Below are positions 26,749 through 36,705 of a stretch of 64,000 nucleotides of DNA, piece after piece (within the stretch, counting starts at the first letter, position 1; each line of letters starts with the position of its first letter). Source of the stretch: CAVRCT01 sp963719645 (GTDB lineage Bacteria; Pseudomonadota; Gammaproteobacteria; DSM-16500); NCBI GenBank assembly GCA_963719645.1, contig CAVRCT010000007.1:434001-498000 (forward strand), written 5' to 3'. Both the position numbers and the translations under genes were made by a program. Under the pieces are notes generated by a model. It was not told the origin of the DNA. It searched no databases and was given only the letters and a program-made list of their open reading frames with translations.

Positions 26749-27384
26749 GTGAAATACCCATTAAAAATTTTTTTCCTTCTACTAACAATTTTATTTTTCA
26801 ATAATAGTTATGCCGATGACGCCACCCAACAATTAACCCAATTATTAGATCGCATTCAAACCATGCAAGCTAACTTTACCGAAACAGTGCTCAACAAACA
26901 CGGCCAAGCGATTTCCGAATCCACCGGTAAAATGGCGTTAGAGCGGCCTGGTAAATTTCGCTGGGATGTAAAGCAACCCAATGCACAATTGATCGTCACC
27001 AATGGCAAAAAATTATGGATTTATGATCGCGATTTAGAACAAGTTTCAATTCGCTCGTTGGAAAAAGAACCCGGCGAAGCGCCTGCATTATTGCTCAGTC
27101 GTTCGGATACGAGTTTAATCAATAAATTTCATATCAAGATCAGTCAAGATGGTCAAGGCATGCAATGGTTTACACTGGTGCCAAAAGACAGCAGTGACAT
27201 GTTCACCTCGATCAAATTAGGTTTTTTAAAACAACATCTGCAACAAATGCAATTGAATGATCATTTAGGCAATAAAACCAATATTGCATTTTCAAACATT
27301 ACAACCGATGTGAATTTATCGGCAAATACATTTTCGTTTACCCCGCCTCGCAATGTGGATGTGTTAGATGAAACGAAACATTGA
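26749..27384 (+). CDS. lolA: Outer-membrane lipoprotein carrier protein LolA
   Basis: A 211-residue periplasmic chaperone starting at GTG 26749 with AAAGGAG 7 bases upstream. Signal peptide KYPLKIFFLLLTILFFNNSYA, then the LolA fold: LDRIQTMQANFTETVLN, GKMALERPGKFRWDVKQPN, GKKLWIYDRDLEQVSIR. It ferries lipoproteins from LolCDE to LolB. The last 17 bp overlap rarA, and ftsK lies upstream, giving the conserved ftsK-lolA-rarA order. Confidence 0.95.
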   Translation: MKYPLKIFFLLLTILFFNNSYADDATQQLTQLLDRIQTMQANFTETVLNKHGQAISESTGKMALERPGKFRWDVKQPNAQLIVTNGKKLWIYDRDLEQVSIRSLEKEPGEAPALLLSRSDTSLINKFHIKISQDGQGMQWFTLVPKDSSDMFTSIKLGFLKQHLQQMQLNDHLGNKTNIAFSNITTDVNLSANTFSFTPPRNVDVLDETKH

Positions 27385-28684
27385 ATTTCAACCGCTCGCA
27401 GCGCGTTTACGCCCCATCACGATTGATGAATTAGTCGGGCAAACCCATTTGTTGGGGGTGGGCAAGCCACTGCGTCGTTCACTCGAACAAGGTGTGATGC
27501 ACTCGATGATTTTTTGGGGACCGCCGGGCTCAGGCAAAACAACATTGGCACGTTTGATGGCGGAGCGAATGAATGCGCGATTCGTTAAAATTTCTGCGAT
27601 TTTCTCCGGTGTCAAAGATATTCGCGCCGTCGTAGATGAGGCAAAAAAATTGCGCGCTGAATCGCAGCAAGCCACCATTTTATTTGTCGATGAAGTGCAT
27701 CGTTTTAACAAAGCCCAGCAAGATGCATTTTTGCCTTTCGTGGAAGATGGCACGCTTATTTTTATCGGTGCGACGACAGAAAATCCATCTTTTGAATTAA
27801 ATAATGCATTGCTCTCGCGTGCGCGCGTTTATGTGTTAAAACGCTTAAGTGAAGATGAATTATTACAAGTGATTCAACGCGCTTTAACGGATAAAGAACG
27901 TGGTTTAGGTGCATTAACGATTGAATTCCCCCTGGAATTACAAAAACTCTTAGCGCAAACAGCGGATGGTGATGCACGCCAAGCATTAAATTTATTAGAA
28001 GTGTTAGCCGGTATTTTGGAAACCCAAGAGGGTGCAAAACACGTTACAAAAGAATTATTGAGTGATGTGTTGCAGCACTCCTTGCGCCGTTTTGATAAAG
28101 GCGGTGAAGTATTTTACGATCAAATTTCTGCGTTACATAAATCTGTCCGTGGCTCAGCACCGGATGCGACGCTTTATTGGTTTGCACGAATGATCGATGG
28201 CGGTTGTGATCCCTTGTATATTGCAAGACGTGTCTTACGAATGGCGAGCGAAGATATCGGTAATGCCGATCCGCGTGCGTTAGAGATTGCGTTAAATGCG
28301 ATTCAAGTGTACGAACGCTTAGGCAGTCCTGAAGGTGAGTTAGCGATCGCTCAAGCACTTGTTTATCTCGCGGTTGCGCCTAAAAGTAACGCTGTTTATG
28401 TGGCGTTCAACGACGCCATGCAAGATGCTAAAAATAGGGGTTCATTGGATGTGCCATTGCATATTCGCAATGCGCCTACTAAATTGATGAAAGAATTGGG
28501 CTATGGCAAAAAATACCGTTACGCGCACGATGAGCCAGATGCCTATGCGGCTGGCGAAAATTATTTCCCAGACGAAATGTCTCCTCGCACCTACTATCAT
28601 CCCACCCCCCGCGGTTTGGAAATTCAAATCGGTGAGAAATTAAAAATGCTGCGTGAAAAAGATTTAAAAGCGGCTAAGAAGTAG
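27368..28684 (+). CDS. rarA: Replication-associated recombination protein A (RarA/MgsA)
   Basis: A 438-residue AAA+ ATPase. It starts MKRNIEFQPLAARLRPITI, then Walker A FWGPPGSGKTTLARLM, Walker B FVDEVHRFNKAQQDAF, sensor TTENPSFELNNALLSR and the tetramerisation part with MIDGGCDPLYIARRVLRMAS and APKSNAVYVAF. It acts at stalled replication forks. It is translationally coupled to lolA by a 17-bp overlap. Confidence 0.96.
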   Translation: MKRNIEFQPLAARLRPITIDELVGQTHLLGVGKPLRRSLEQGVMHSMIFWGPPGSGKTTLARLMAERMNARFVKISAIFSGVKDIRAVVDEAKKLRAESQQATILFVDEVHRFNKAQQDAFLPFVEDGTLIFIGATTENPSFELNNALLSRARVYVLKRLSEDELLQVIQRALTDKERGLGALTIEFPLELQKLLAQTADGDARQALNLLEVLAGILETQEGAKHVTKELLSDVLQHSLRRFDKGGEVFYDQISALHKSVRGSAPDATLYWFARMIDGGCDPLYIARRVLRMASEDIGNADPRALEIALNAIQVYERLGSPEGELAIAQALVYLAVAPKSNAVYVAFNDAMQDAKNRGSLDVPLHIRNAPTKLMKELGYGKKYRYAHDEPDAYAAGENYFPDEMSPRTYYHPTPRGLEIQIGEKLKMLREKDLKAAKK

Positions 28685-28702
28685 GATTTGAGTTAAAAAA
28701 AT

Positions 28703-28930
28703 GCTGTCATCCTGAGTGCTTAAGAAAGGGCTGTCATCCTGAGTGCTTTTCGCTCCGAAGGATCTCCTTATGTAGCAGCGAGACGCTTAGAGAAATCTTT
28801 TGCTAAGCCTCAGAAATTTGCGGGAGATCCTTCGGAGCGAAAAGCACTCAGGATGACAGCCCTTTCTTAAGCGCTCAGGATGACAGCCCTTTCTTAAGCA
28901 CTCAGGATGACAGCTCTTTCTTAAACGCTC
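28703..28930. repeat. Family D palindrome with tandem arm units
   Basis: The core is TGTCATCCTGAGTGCTTTTC, then GCTCCGAAGGATCTCC, a loop with AAATTTGCGGGAGATCC, and the complement. One extra arm unit stands on the left and about three on the right. All have the spacer TTAAGAAAGGG or its complement, unlike the spacer at the 13-kb D locus. Confidence 0.85.
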
Positions 28931-28997
28931 CCAAAGAACTTCGATGCAAGTGTTTAATTTTTTGTAACCGCCTCCATAGATATCTACAGAGAAAAAA

Positions 28998-29137
28998 TTT
29001 TTTTATACAAATCCCCCTTGTTCCCCCTTTTTCAAAGTGGGAGACCTTCTAAGCAGCTCTGTGTTTTAACGGTGAAAGCTGCTTAGAAGGTCTCCCACTT
29101 TGAAAAAGGGGGAACAAGGGGGATTTGTATAAAAAAA
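28998..29137. repeat. Family F palindrome, uninterrupted copy (140 bp)
   Basis: The ends are TTTTTTTATACAAATCCCCC and its complement. The arm continues TTGTTCCCCCTTTTTCAAAG, GTGGGAGACCTTCTAAGCAGC, and a small loop follows. It is the undisturbed form of the element that hosts E and C insertions elsewhere. With D it fills the rarA-mfd gap; no gene seen. Confidence 0.9.
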
Positions 29138-29156
29138 GAAGTTCTTATTCAGCCTA

Positions 29157-32100
29157 CTAACTCAAGCTCGCTACTATTCGATCAACCAACTCAATCCTAT
29201 CCTTGCGCTCATGCGCATCCAAATTAAATCGCAACGTCGTTGGTCCATCTAATCGATAATATGCCGATTTTTTTTGGATTAAATGAATAATTTTCATCGG
29301 TTCAATATGCGGTTTCTCACCGAAAATAATTTTCCCGCCTTTCGCATTGGCTTCAATTTTCAAAATACCCAATGCGGCCGCTTTTTGTTTTAACAAACTA
29401 ATTTGCATCAGATTTTTTGAAGGCTCAGGTAATAGGCCAAAGCGATCAATCATTTCAACTTGTAATTCATCTAATTCAGCCGGTGTGCGAGCGGAGGCAA
29501 TGCGTTTATAAAATTGCAAACGTAATTGTACATCGGGTAAATAATTGTCGGGAATCAACGCAGGAATTTGTACATCAATTTCTGTGCCGTGTGCAGCGCC
29601 GGAGTCTATTTCAAATTCTTTGCCATTCTTTAATGCATCAACCGCACGTGATAATAAATCCATATACAATGTAAAGCCAATCGCTTGCATATTACCGCTT
29701 TGACCTTCACCCAATAATTCACCCGCGCCACGAATTTCAAGATCATGGGTGGCTAAGGTGAAACCCACCCCTAAATCTTCTAAGGCAGCAATCGCATCTA
29801 ATCGTTTCGCCGCATCCGCTGTAATGCTTTTGCGTGAAGGAATCAGTAAATAAGCATACGCTTGGTGATGCGAGCGTCCGACGCGTCCTCTCAATTGATG
29901 TAATTGTGCTAAACCAAATTTATCGGCACGGTTAATGATAATGGTATTCGCTGAGGGAATATCAATGCCGCTCTCAATAATGGTGCTGCACACTAACACA
30001 TTAAAACGGCGATGATAAAAATCCGCCATGACTTGTTCAAGTGCATGCTCACGCATTTGACCATGTGCGATGCCAACCCTTGCTTCAGGAATCAATGCTT
30101 CTAATTCACGCGCCATTTTTTCAATGGTTGCGACGTCATTATGTAAAAAATACGCTTGACCTCCGCGTAAAATTTCCCGCAATAATGCTTCATGAATAAT
30201 TTGATTCTGAAAATCTTGCACAAACGTTTTGACAGAGAGACGCCGCGCGGGTGGTGTCGCAATAATGGAAAGATCACGAATGCCTGCAAATGCCATATTT
30301 AATGTGCGTGGAATGGGTGTTGCTGTTAAGGTTAGGATATCCACATTGTGGCGCAAGGATTTTAACCGTTCTTTTTGCCGCACACCAAATCGATGTTCTT
30401 CATCAATAATTAATAGACCTAATGATTTAAATTCGATTTTTTCTTGCAATAATTTATGCGTGCCAATGACGATGTCAATTTTACCTTGAGCCAATCGTTC
30501 TAAGGCGGCAGCTTGTTCTTTGCTGGATTTAAAACGTGACATCACATCAATTTGGAAAGGCCAATCTGCAAAGCGGTCTAAAAAGTTTTGATAATGTTGT
30601 TGTGCTAACAACGTCGTCGGGACTAATACAGCCGCTTGTTTACCATTTTGAACGGCGATGAATGCAGCACGCATAGCCACTTCCGTTTTGCCAAAGCCAA
30701 CATCACCGCACACTAACCGATCCATGGGTTTATCCGATTTCATATCCGCAATCACTTGCTCAATCGCACGTAATTGATCGGGTGTTTCTTCAAACGGAAA
30801 CGCTGCAGCAAACGCCTCGTATTGTCCATCTACTTCTTTGCAAGCAATACCAGATTGCGCTGCCCGTCTTGCATAAATTTCTAATAATTCAGCTGCGACA
30901 TCACGCACTTGTTCGGCGGCTTTGCGTTTTGCGCGTTGCCATTGTTCTGTACCCAATTTGTTGATGGGCGCTTGATCGGGATCCATGCCACTGTAGCGAT
31001 TAATTAAATGCAGTGATGTCACAGGAACATATAATTTATCGCCACCCGCATATTCAATCGCTAAAAATTCAGTAAATTGTTCGCCGACTGTTAAAGGCTG
31101 CAATCCTAAATAACGTCCGACACCATGATCAATATGCACAATGGGAGCACCGATTTGTAACTCAGTTAAATCTTTGATGAGTGTCTCAGGATCTTGACTG
31201 GTTTCTTTACGGCGACGTCGCTGCATAATGCGCTTGCCAAATAATTGAGTTTCAGCAACAACCGCAAGCTTGGGTTCGGTTAACAGTAATCCTTGATCAA
31301 TCGGCGCGACAGTGATGCCAACCGTTGCTTGATCGGTTAAAAAATCTGACCAGTGAGTCAATTGCGACGGATGTAAACCGATGCCATGAAATAATTGTAA
31401 CAACACTTCGCGTCTACCAGTTGTTTCTGCGCAGAATAATACTCTGCCAGGATATGAATGCAGCCATTTTTCAAGCTCATGTAGCGGTTTTGCAGCTTTA
31501 TGATCGATCGCCAACATTGGCGGAATGTCTGTTGCAAATTGAAATTCATGGGTGTCGTCAGCATCGTCGATCTGCTTTGTTTGAATACGAATATTGGCAT
31601 AATTGACAATGTGACTAAAAATATCTTGTGTCGGAATAAAAACTTGCAACGGTGTCAGCAAAGGTCGCGTGATATCGTGACCCCGTTGCTCATAGCGCGC
31701 GCGGATTTCTTGCCAAAATTCTGCGGCGTGGGTGTGCGTATCGTGGTATTGAATAATCAGCGTATTCTTCGGTAAATAATCAAAAAAAGTTGCAGTATTC
31801 TCAAAAAATAACGGTAGATAATATTCAATACCGGGTGTGCAAATACCTTCACTGATGTCTTGATAAATCGGACAGTTCAGTGGATTGCCGCTGAACTCAC
31901 TGCGCCAACGCTGACGAAAAAATTCAATGGCGTCATCGGTGAGAGGAAATTCTTTTGCAGGTAATAATTCAATTTGGGTTACTTTTTCTAGCGTGCGTTG
32001 TGTCTCAGGCGAAAACGTGCGGATGGTATCAATTTCATCATCTAATAAATCAATGCGAAAAGGAACGTGGCTACCCATCGGAAATAAATCAACAATAGCA

Positions 32101-32609
32101 CCGCGCACTGCAAATTCACCGTGTTCTCTCACTTGTTCCACCGCGCGGTAACCGGCTTTTTCTAAGCGTAGGCGCAATTTTTCAATATTTAATGAATCAC
32201 CGATGGCGAGTAAAAATGTATGACCGTCTAAATAATTTCGCGGGCACAGTCTCTGCATTAAGGTGGCGATGGGGGTAATAATGGCGCCGCGTTCGAGCGT
32301 CGGTAATCGATATAATGTCGCTAGGCGACCGGAAATAATATCTTGATGCGGAGAAAAATAATCATAAGGCAATGTTTCCCAATCCGGAAAATGCAAAATA
32401 GGAAATGATTTGGTTTGATAAAATTGAATTTCCTCATACAGCCGATTGGCGGTGCGGGTGTCGGGCGTGATAATCAATACCGGCGCTGCGACCGTTTCAA
32501 TGGCGCGACTGATGCTTAAGCCAATACTGGAGCCATGCAAATTTGTCCAATGAATGCGTTGGCCTGTTTTATCAGGCAAATTGGGTTGTAATGGGTTGGA
32601 TATTGGCAT
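29157..32609 (-). CDS. mfd: Transcription-repair coupling factor Mfd
   Basis: An 1150-residue protein of full family length. N-terminal UvrB-like modules (VLIITPDTRTANRLYEEI, FPDWETLPYDYFSP), the RNA-polymerase interacting domain (GAPIVHIDHGVGRYLGL), the RecG-like translocase with VCGDVGFGKTEVAMRAAF, IDEEHRFGVRQKE and TATPIPRTLNMA, then the C-terminal D7 domain (YLPDVQLRLQFYKRIASA). It removes stalled RNA polymerase and recruits UvrA. The genes on either side are on the opposite strand. Confidence 0.97.
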   Translation of the reverse strand: MPISNPLQPNLPDKTGQRIHWTNLHGSSIGLSISRAIETVAAPVLIITPDTRTANRLYEEIQFYQTKSFPILHFPDWETLPYDYFSPHQDIISGRLATLYRLPTLERGAIITPIATLMQRLCPRNYLDGHTFLLAIGDSLNIEKLRLRLEKAGYRAVEQVREHGEFAVRGAIVDLFPMGSHVPFRIDLLDDEIDTIRTFSPETQRTLEKVTQIELLPAKEFPLTDDAIEFFRQRWRSEFSGNPLNCPIYQDISEGICTPGIEYYLPLFFENTATFFDYLPKNTLIIQYHDTHTHAAEFWQEIRARYEQRGHDITRPLLTPLQVFIPTQDIFSHIVNYANIRIQTKQIDDADDTHEFQFATDIPPMLAIDHKAAKPLHELEKWLHSYPGRVLFCAETTGRREVLLQLFHGIGLHPSQLTHWSDFLTDQATVGITVAPIDQGLLLTEPKLAVVAETQLFGKRIMQRRRRKETSQDPETLIKDLTELQIGAPIVHIDHGVGRYLGLQPLTVGEQFTEFLAIEYAGGDKLYVPVTSLHLINRYSGMDPDQAPINKLGTEQWQRAKRKAAEQVRDVAAELLEIYARRAAQSGIACKEVDGQYEAFAAAFPFEETPDQLRAIEQVIADMKSDKPMDRLVCGDVGFGKTEVAMRAAFIAVQNGKQAAVLVPTTLLAQQHYQNFLDRFADWPFQIDVMSRFKSSKEQAAALERLAQGKIDIVIGTHKLLQEKIEFKSLGLLIIDEEHRFGVRQKERLKSLRHNVDILTLTATPIPRTLNMAFAGIRDLSIIATPPARRLSVKTFVQDFQNQIIHEALLREILRGGQAYFLHNDVATIEKMARELEALIPEARVGIAHGQMREHALEQVMADFYHRRFNVLVCSTIIESGIDIPSANTIIINRADKFGLAQLHQLRGRVGRSHHQAYAYLLIPSRKSITADAAKRLDAIAALEDLGVGFTLATHDLEIRGAGELLGEGQSGNMQAIGFTLYMDLLSRAVDALKNGKEFEIDSGAAHGTEIDVQIPALIPDNYLPDVQLRLQFYKRIASARTPAELDELQVEMIDRFGLLPEPSKNLMQISLLKQKAAALGILKIEANAKGGKIIFGEKPHIEPMKIIHLIQKKSAYYRLDGPTTLRFNLDAHERKDRIELVDRIVASLS

Positions 32610-32685
32610 AGTGGCTACCGATAAAAAAGGGGGTATTTTAACATTCTGAGATGAAAAGTGTCATATTTTTTCGGATATAAAATGC

Positions 32686-32691
32686 TATAAT
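32686..32691 (+). promoter_or_regulatory. Candidate -10 element for the coiled-coil gene
   Basis: A perfect TATAAT stands 36 bp before the ATG at 32728. The matching -35 region (TTTTTC near 32667) is weak. Confidence 0.4.
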
Positions 32692-32727
32692 TTATATATT
32701 ATTCTTAAATTTGCGAAGTGACATGCC

Positions 32728-34005
32728 ATGGCAATCTATTACACAATAAGCGACAGTGTCAGATACAATACTGACCCAAGAATGAAAGACGCCATCGTAA
32801 AGGATCACAACCTGCAGCAAGAAAATTTTACTGAAAAAAAACGCCAAGAAGATCAAGTCTTCCAAGCAGCAGAAGTCAATGTCGCGATGGAGAATTGGCG
32901 TGACTATATCGCCCAATACAATGAGGTTAAGCAACGTGAAGACGCGCGCGAAGATGAGCGGCGTGAAGCGCAGAAACATCAAGACATTGAGCAGCGTGAA
33001 GAGAAAGTCGGGCAGTCAATGCAAGCAGGGTCAGGAGAAAAGCAAACGGACGAAAAATCCAGAGAAAAAGAAATTCAAGAAAAGATTGATAAGGAAATTA
33101 ATCGTCTCGATTTACTCATTAGCAAAGTTAATGTTGATTATCAAAGCGCACGGATAGATTTACTTGAGAAAGTAGCGACATGGCATGAACGAACCTGGCC
33201 AGCCCTCTTAAAAGATGAATCGACGAATGTATTGTTTTCTGAGAAAACCAATGCGAATACATTGGCTGCTACGTGCGGTGATCCAAATGCTGCGACTGTC
33301 TTAGACAAAGTTTTTGGCAAAGATATTGATATGAAACAGCTGGAAGCAACACAACCCGAAGTAGCAAGAGAACAAAAAAGCATAACCCAAAAAGCTAAGT
33401 CTGCCTTAGATCAATCTCAGCATGCGATTCGGGAAATCCTGGGTGAACGACGTTGCTCTCCGATGGAAGTCATTGATAGCATTCCTGGCAAACGCGAAGA
33501 ATTTGAAATGAGATATCTGGAAAAGAGAATCAACGGCATCGAACCACGACAAGCTTACGAGCAATCTGTAATGGAAACGGTTAAATCGGTATTTAATTTA
33601 AATGACAGAATTGCAGTGGCGGCGAATTTGAGTCGTTTTTACAAAACCATCGATATGCTCTCCAATGGAGAATTTTTAAATGGCAAAGGAGCGATTGGTT
33701 TGGCTGTAAAAGCGGCAGAGAGTGAAGCGATGAGAGCAGCCACCGATGATTATTTTAAAGCACTGATAAAATCAACCAACATTGCCGGTAATCCTCATGC
33801 AGATATAGCGGAACTTACTTATAATAAAGATACAACCACCGCTGCTTTAGTTCGCAAAAAAGATGAGTTAATGAAATTGTCGCCATCACGAAATGCTGAT
33901 TTGGTAGAATCGAAACTGGAGCAGGATACAAAATTAATCGATGAAGCATCGGGTTCACAGAAAACAACTTCCTCTGTCCCGGTAGCGCCAACATTGGGTA
34001 AATGA
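32728..34005 (+). CDS. Coiled-coil protein of unknown function
   Basis: A 425-residue protein I do not recognise. It has no signal peptide or membrane segment. Residues about 25-150 are highly charged and helical (EKKRQEDQVFQAAEVNVAME, EDAREDERREAQKHQDIEQR, EIQEKIDKEINRLDLLISKV), a likely long coiled coil. The middle and C-terminal parts are also helix-rich (YLEKRINGIEPRQAYEQSVM), and the end is Ser/Pro/Val-rich (TTSSVPVAPTLGK). It ends 1 bp before the malic enzyme start, so they may be co-transcribed. Large coiled-coil orphans of this kind are common among Legionella-type Dot/Icm substrates, but that is only a possibility here. Confidence 0.65.
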   Translation: MAIYYTISDSVRYNTDPRMKDAIVKDHNLQQENFTEKKRQEDQVFQAAEVNVAMENWRDYIAQYNEVKQREDAREDERREAQKHQDIEQREEKVGQSMQAGSGEKQTDEKSREKEIQEKIDKEINRLDLLISKVNVDYQSARIDLLEKVATWHERTWPALLKDESTNVLFSEKTNANTLAATCGDPNAATVLDKVFGKDIDMKQLEATQPEVAREQKSITQKAKSALDQSQHAIREILGERRCSPMEVIDSIPGKREEFEMRYLEKRINGIEPRQAYEQSVMETVKSVFNLNDRIAVAANLSRFYKTIDMLSNGEFLNGKGAIGLAVKAAESEAMRAATDDYFKALIKSTNIAGNPHADIAELTYNKDTTTAALVRKKDELMKLSPSRNADLVESKLEQDTKLIDEASGSQKTTSSVPVAPTLGK

Positions 34006-34006
34006 T

Positions 34007-35734
34007 ATGTCAGGAGATTTTCCGATGGATTACGAGTTTGCTAAAGATGCAAATGGAAAGCCGTATCTCAACGTGAACTTATCGGATTATGAATTGTTAT
34101 TGCATCCTTTATTAAATAAAGGAATGGCGTTTCCAAGTGAAGAGCGCGATGCATTTAATCTCTGGGGTTTGTTACCGCCGAGTCAAATTGATTTATCCGT
34201 CCAGTTGCAACGTTCCTATGAAGCCTATCGAAATAAACCGTCTGATCTCGAAAAATATGTGTATCTGCGCGATTTACAAGATTCAAATGAAACATTATTT
34301 TATCGCTTGCTCACAGAGCATTTAGAAGAGCTTATGCCGATTGTCTATACGCCCGTGGTGGGTTTAGGGTGTCAACGTTACAGTCATATTTATCGTCGAC
34401 CCCGCGGCGTTTATATTTCTTATCCGAATCGTGCGCGTATCGAAAAAATTTTAGCAAACCCTCGTTTTGATCGAGTCAAGGTCATCGTGGTCTCAGACGG
34501 CGAACGGATTCTTGGTTTAGGCGATCAAGGTGCGGGAGGCATGGGTATTCCAATTGGTAAGTTATCGTTATACACGGCTTGTGCGGGTATCTATCCCGGT
34601 TTTACCTTGCCAGTTTTACTAGATAGCGGCACAAATAATATGGATTTACACAAAGATCCTCTGTATATCGGCTGGCAGCATGAGCGCATTCGCGGTGAAG
34701 AATATAATGACTTCGTCGATTTGTTTGTGTCGGCGGTGAAAAAAAGATTTCCACATATTTTATTGCAATGGGAAGACTTCGCGCAGATAAATGCGAACCC
34801 TTTACTCGAACGTTACCGTGACCAATTGTGCACATTCAATGATGACATTCAAGGCACAGCGGCTGTTGCTGCCGGTATGTTATTTTCGGCTATCAAAGTG
34901 ACGAACGGTAAATTGTCTGAGCAGCGAATTGTAGTCGTGGGTGGTGGTTCTGCCGGATGTGGCATCAGTCATTTGATTAAGCAAGCGATGATGGAGGAAG
35001 GATTAAGCGCAGCGGATGCGGCACGTAAAATTTATATTGTCGATCGTCACGGACTTTTTTTGGATGACATGCCAGAGTTGGCTTCTTTTCAAAAAGAATT
35101 TGTTCATTCGCGTGATGAAATAGCGAGTTGGCAATGTGCTCACTCAAACGAGATTCAGTTGGCAGATGTCGTACGCAATGTGCATCCTACCTTACTGGTC
35201 GGTGTGTCAGGACAAGGTGGTGTGTTCACGGAAGAAATTGTGGGTGAAATGGCGAAGCATGTGGATCGTCCCATTATTCTGCCGTTATCGAATCCCACGA
35301 CTAAAAGTGAAGCGAAACCAGACGATTTACTGAAGTGGACAAATGAGCGCGCTATCATTGGGACAGGCAGTCCTTTTGGGACGGTTGAAGTGAATAAATT
35401 GCTTTATCACATCGACCAAACCAATAATTGTTATATTTTTCCGGGGCTCGGTTTAGGATTGATTGCAGTGAAAGCAAAAACTGTAACGGACAGAATGTTT
35501 ATGAAAGCCGCTAAGGCATTAGCGGATTGTTCACCGGCAAAAACACATGCGACAGCCAATATTTTGCCGCGGTTAGCGAATATTCGTCAGGTGTCGTTGC
35601 AGGTTGCGATTGCCGTGGCAAGAGAAGCAATTGAGTCGGGTGTTGCGAAATATGTTCCTGAAGAAGAGATTGAAAAATATTTGGCGGCATATATGTGGGC
35701 GCCTGAATATTTGCCTTACAAGAAAATGGAATAA
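34007..35734 (+). CDS. NAD-dependent malic enzyme
   Basis: A 575-residue protein of the MaeA (SfcA) type. Visible blocks are MPIVYTPVVGLGCQRYSHIY (malic enzyme N-domain with catalytic Tyr), VVSDGERILGLGDQGAGGMG, PVLLDSGTNN, LLQWEDFAQINANPLLERY, CTFNDDIQGTAAVAAG (metal-binding Glu/Asp) and the Rossmann motif VVVGGGSAGCGISHLI. It decarboxylates malate to pyruvate with NAD. Its ATG is 1 bp after the stop of the coiled-coil gene. Length and motifs are ordinary for the family. Confidence 0.95.
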   Translation: MSGDFPMDYEFAKDANGKPYLNVNLSDYELLLHPLLNKGMAFPSEERDAFNLWGLLPPSQIDLSVQLQRSYEAYRNKPSDLEKYVYLRDLQDSNETLFYRLLTEHLEELMPIVYTPVVGLGCQRYSHIYRRPRGVYISYPNRARIEKILANPRFDRVKVIVVSDGERILGLGDQGAGGMGIPIGKLSLYTACAGIYPGFTLPVLLDSGTNNMDLHKDPLYIGWQHERIRGEEYNDFVDLFVSAVKKRFPHILLQWEDFAQINANPLLERYRDQLCTFNDDIQGTAAVAAGMLFSAIKVTNGKLSEQRIVVVGGGSAGCGISHLIKQAMMEEGLSAADAARKIYIVDRHGLFLDDMPELASFQKEFVHSRDEIASWQCAHSNEIQLADVVRNVHPTLLVGVSGQGGVFTEEIVGEMAKHVDRPIILPLSNPTTKSEAKPDDLLKWTNERAIIGTGSPFGTVEVNKLLYHIDQTNNCYIFPGLGLGLIAVKAKTVTDRMFMKAAKALADCSPAKTHATANILPRLANIRQVSLQVAIAVAREAIESGVAKYVPEEEIEKYLAAYMWAPEYLPYKKME

Positions 35735-35742
35735 TCTTATGT

Positions 35743-35894
35743 GAAGCTAGGAAATTTTGCTTAGTTGTAGGGTGGATTAGACGCGCCTTTTGCGTCGTAA
35801 TCCACCAAGCTGCAGCAATTTGATAAGGTGGATTACGACGCAAAAGGCGCGTCTAATCCACCCTACATTTTCTAAGCAAAATTTCCTTAGCTTG
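35743..35894. repeat. Nested repeat: family I arms around family G (35767-35866)
   Basis: The outer pair is AAGCTAGGAAATTTTGCTTAG and its complement CTAAGCAAAATTTCCTTAGC. The inner pair begins GTAGGGTGGATTAGACGCGC and ends with the complement. The loop of the inner element is the reverse complement of that at 26553-26654, so the G copies are in opposite orientation. Confidence 0.82.
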
Positions 35895-35942
35895 AGGTCT
35901 ATGCCCCGGAGGGGGAGGGCGTTCTAATCAAAAGGAATTACG

Positions 35943-36698
35943 ATGACAAAAAACTTAATTACCATTCAACCTCCCATCATCGCGCATCGTGGTGCCAGTC
36001 AGCTTGCGCCTGAAAATACCTTAGCGGCTTTTCGCAAAGCCAAAGAAATTGGTGCAGCATGGGTCGAATTCGATGTTGTGCTCACTCGGGATGGTACAGC
36101 GATTATTATGCACGATGAAACACTCGATCGAACCACGAATGGCAAAGGAAAGGTGGCAGATGTCACTTACGACTACGTCAAAACATTAGATGCGGGCAGT
36201 TGGTTTTCCCCCGCCTTCACGGGTGAAAAAATTCCAACCTTACTCGAAGTCATTCACTTGCTAAATGAATTGCAACTTGGCGCCAATATTGAAATTAAAC
36301 CTTGTTTAGGCGTTGAAGAGCAAACGGTAAAAACCGTGTTGGATTTGGTGGCACATCATTGGCAACAAAAAAATCCGCCATTATTTGCGAGTTTTTCTCA
36401 AAAAGTGTTAACCACTCTTCGTCAGTTGTCGCCAGATAGTTTATTGGCATTTTTAATGCATGAATGGCAGCCGGATTGGTTAGTTGAAGCCACTCGATTA
36501 CATTGTGCCTCAGTCCATGTGAATCAAGCTGTTTTAACCCCGGAATACGCAGCAAAGATTAAGGCAGAAAATTTTTATTTATTTTCGTATACGGTGGATG
36601 ATGTGATCATGGCGCGCAAATTATTTTCAATGGGTGTCGATGCTATTTTTAGCAATTGCCCTGATTTTAAAGCATTGGAATTAGCCGCTTGGCGGTGA
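35943..36698 (+). CDS. ugpQ: Cytosolic glycerophosphodiester phosphodiesterase
   Basis: A 251-residue TIM-barrel enzyme of the GDPD family without a signal peptide. It begins with the catalytic IIAHRGASQLAPENTLAAF (His, Arg, Glu), then WVEFDVVLTRDGTAIIMHDE (Glu, Asp, His) and LDRTTNGKGKV, and ends FSMGVDAIFSNCPD. It hydrolyses glycerophosphodiesters to glycerol-3-phosphate and alcohol. AAAAGGAA lies 6 bases before the ATG. The family is certain; the UgpQ name is by length and lack of export signal. Confidence 0.9.
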   Translation: MTKNLITIQPPIIAHRGASQLAPENTLAAFRKAKEIGAAWVEFDVVLTRDGTAIIMHDETLDRTTNGKGKVADVTYDYVKTLDAGSWFSPAFTGEKIPTLLEVIHLLNELQLGANIEIKPCLGVEEQTVKTVLDLVAHHWQQKNPPLFASFSQKVLTTLRQLSPDSLLAFLMHEWQPDWLVEATRLHCASVHVNQAVLTPEYAAKIKAENFYLFSYTVDDVIMARKLFSMGVDAIFSNCPDFKALELAAWR

Positions 36699-36705
36699 TG
36701 TGTAT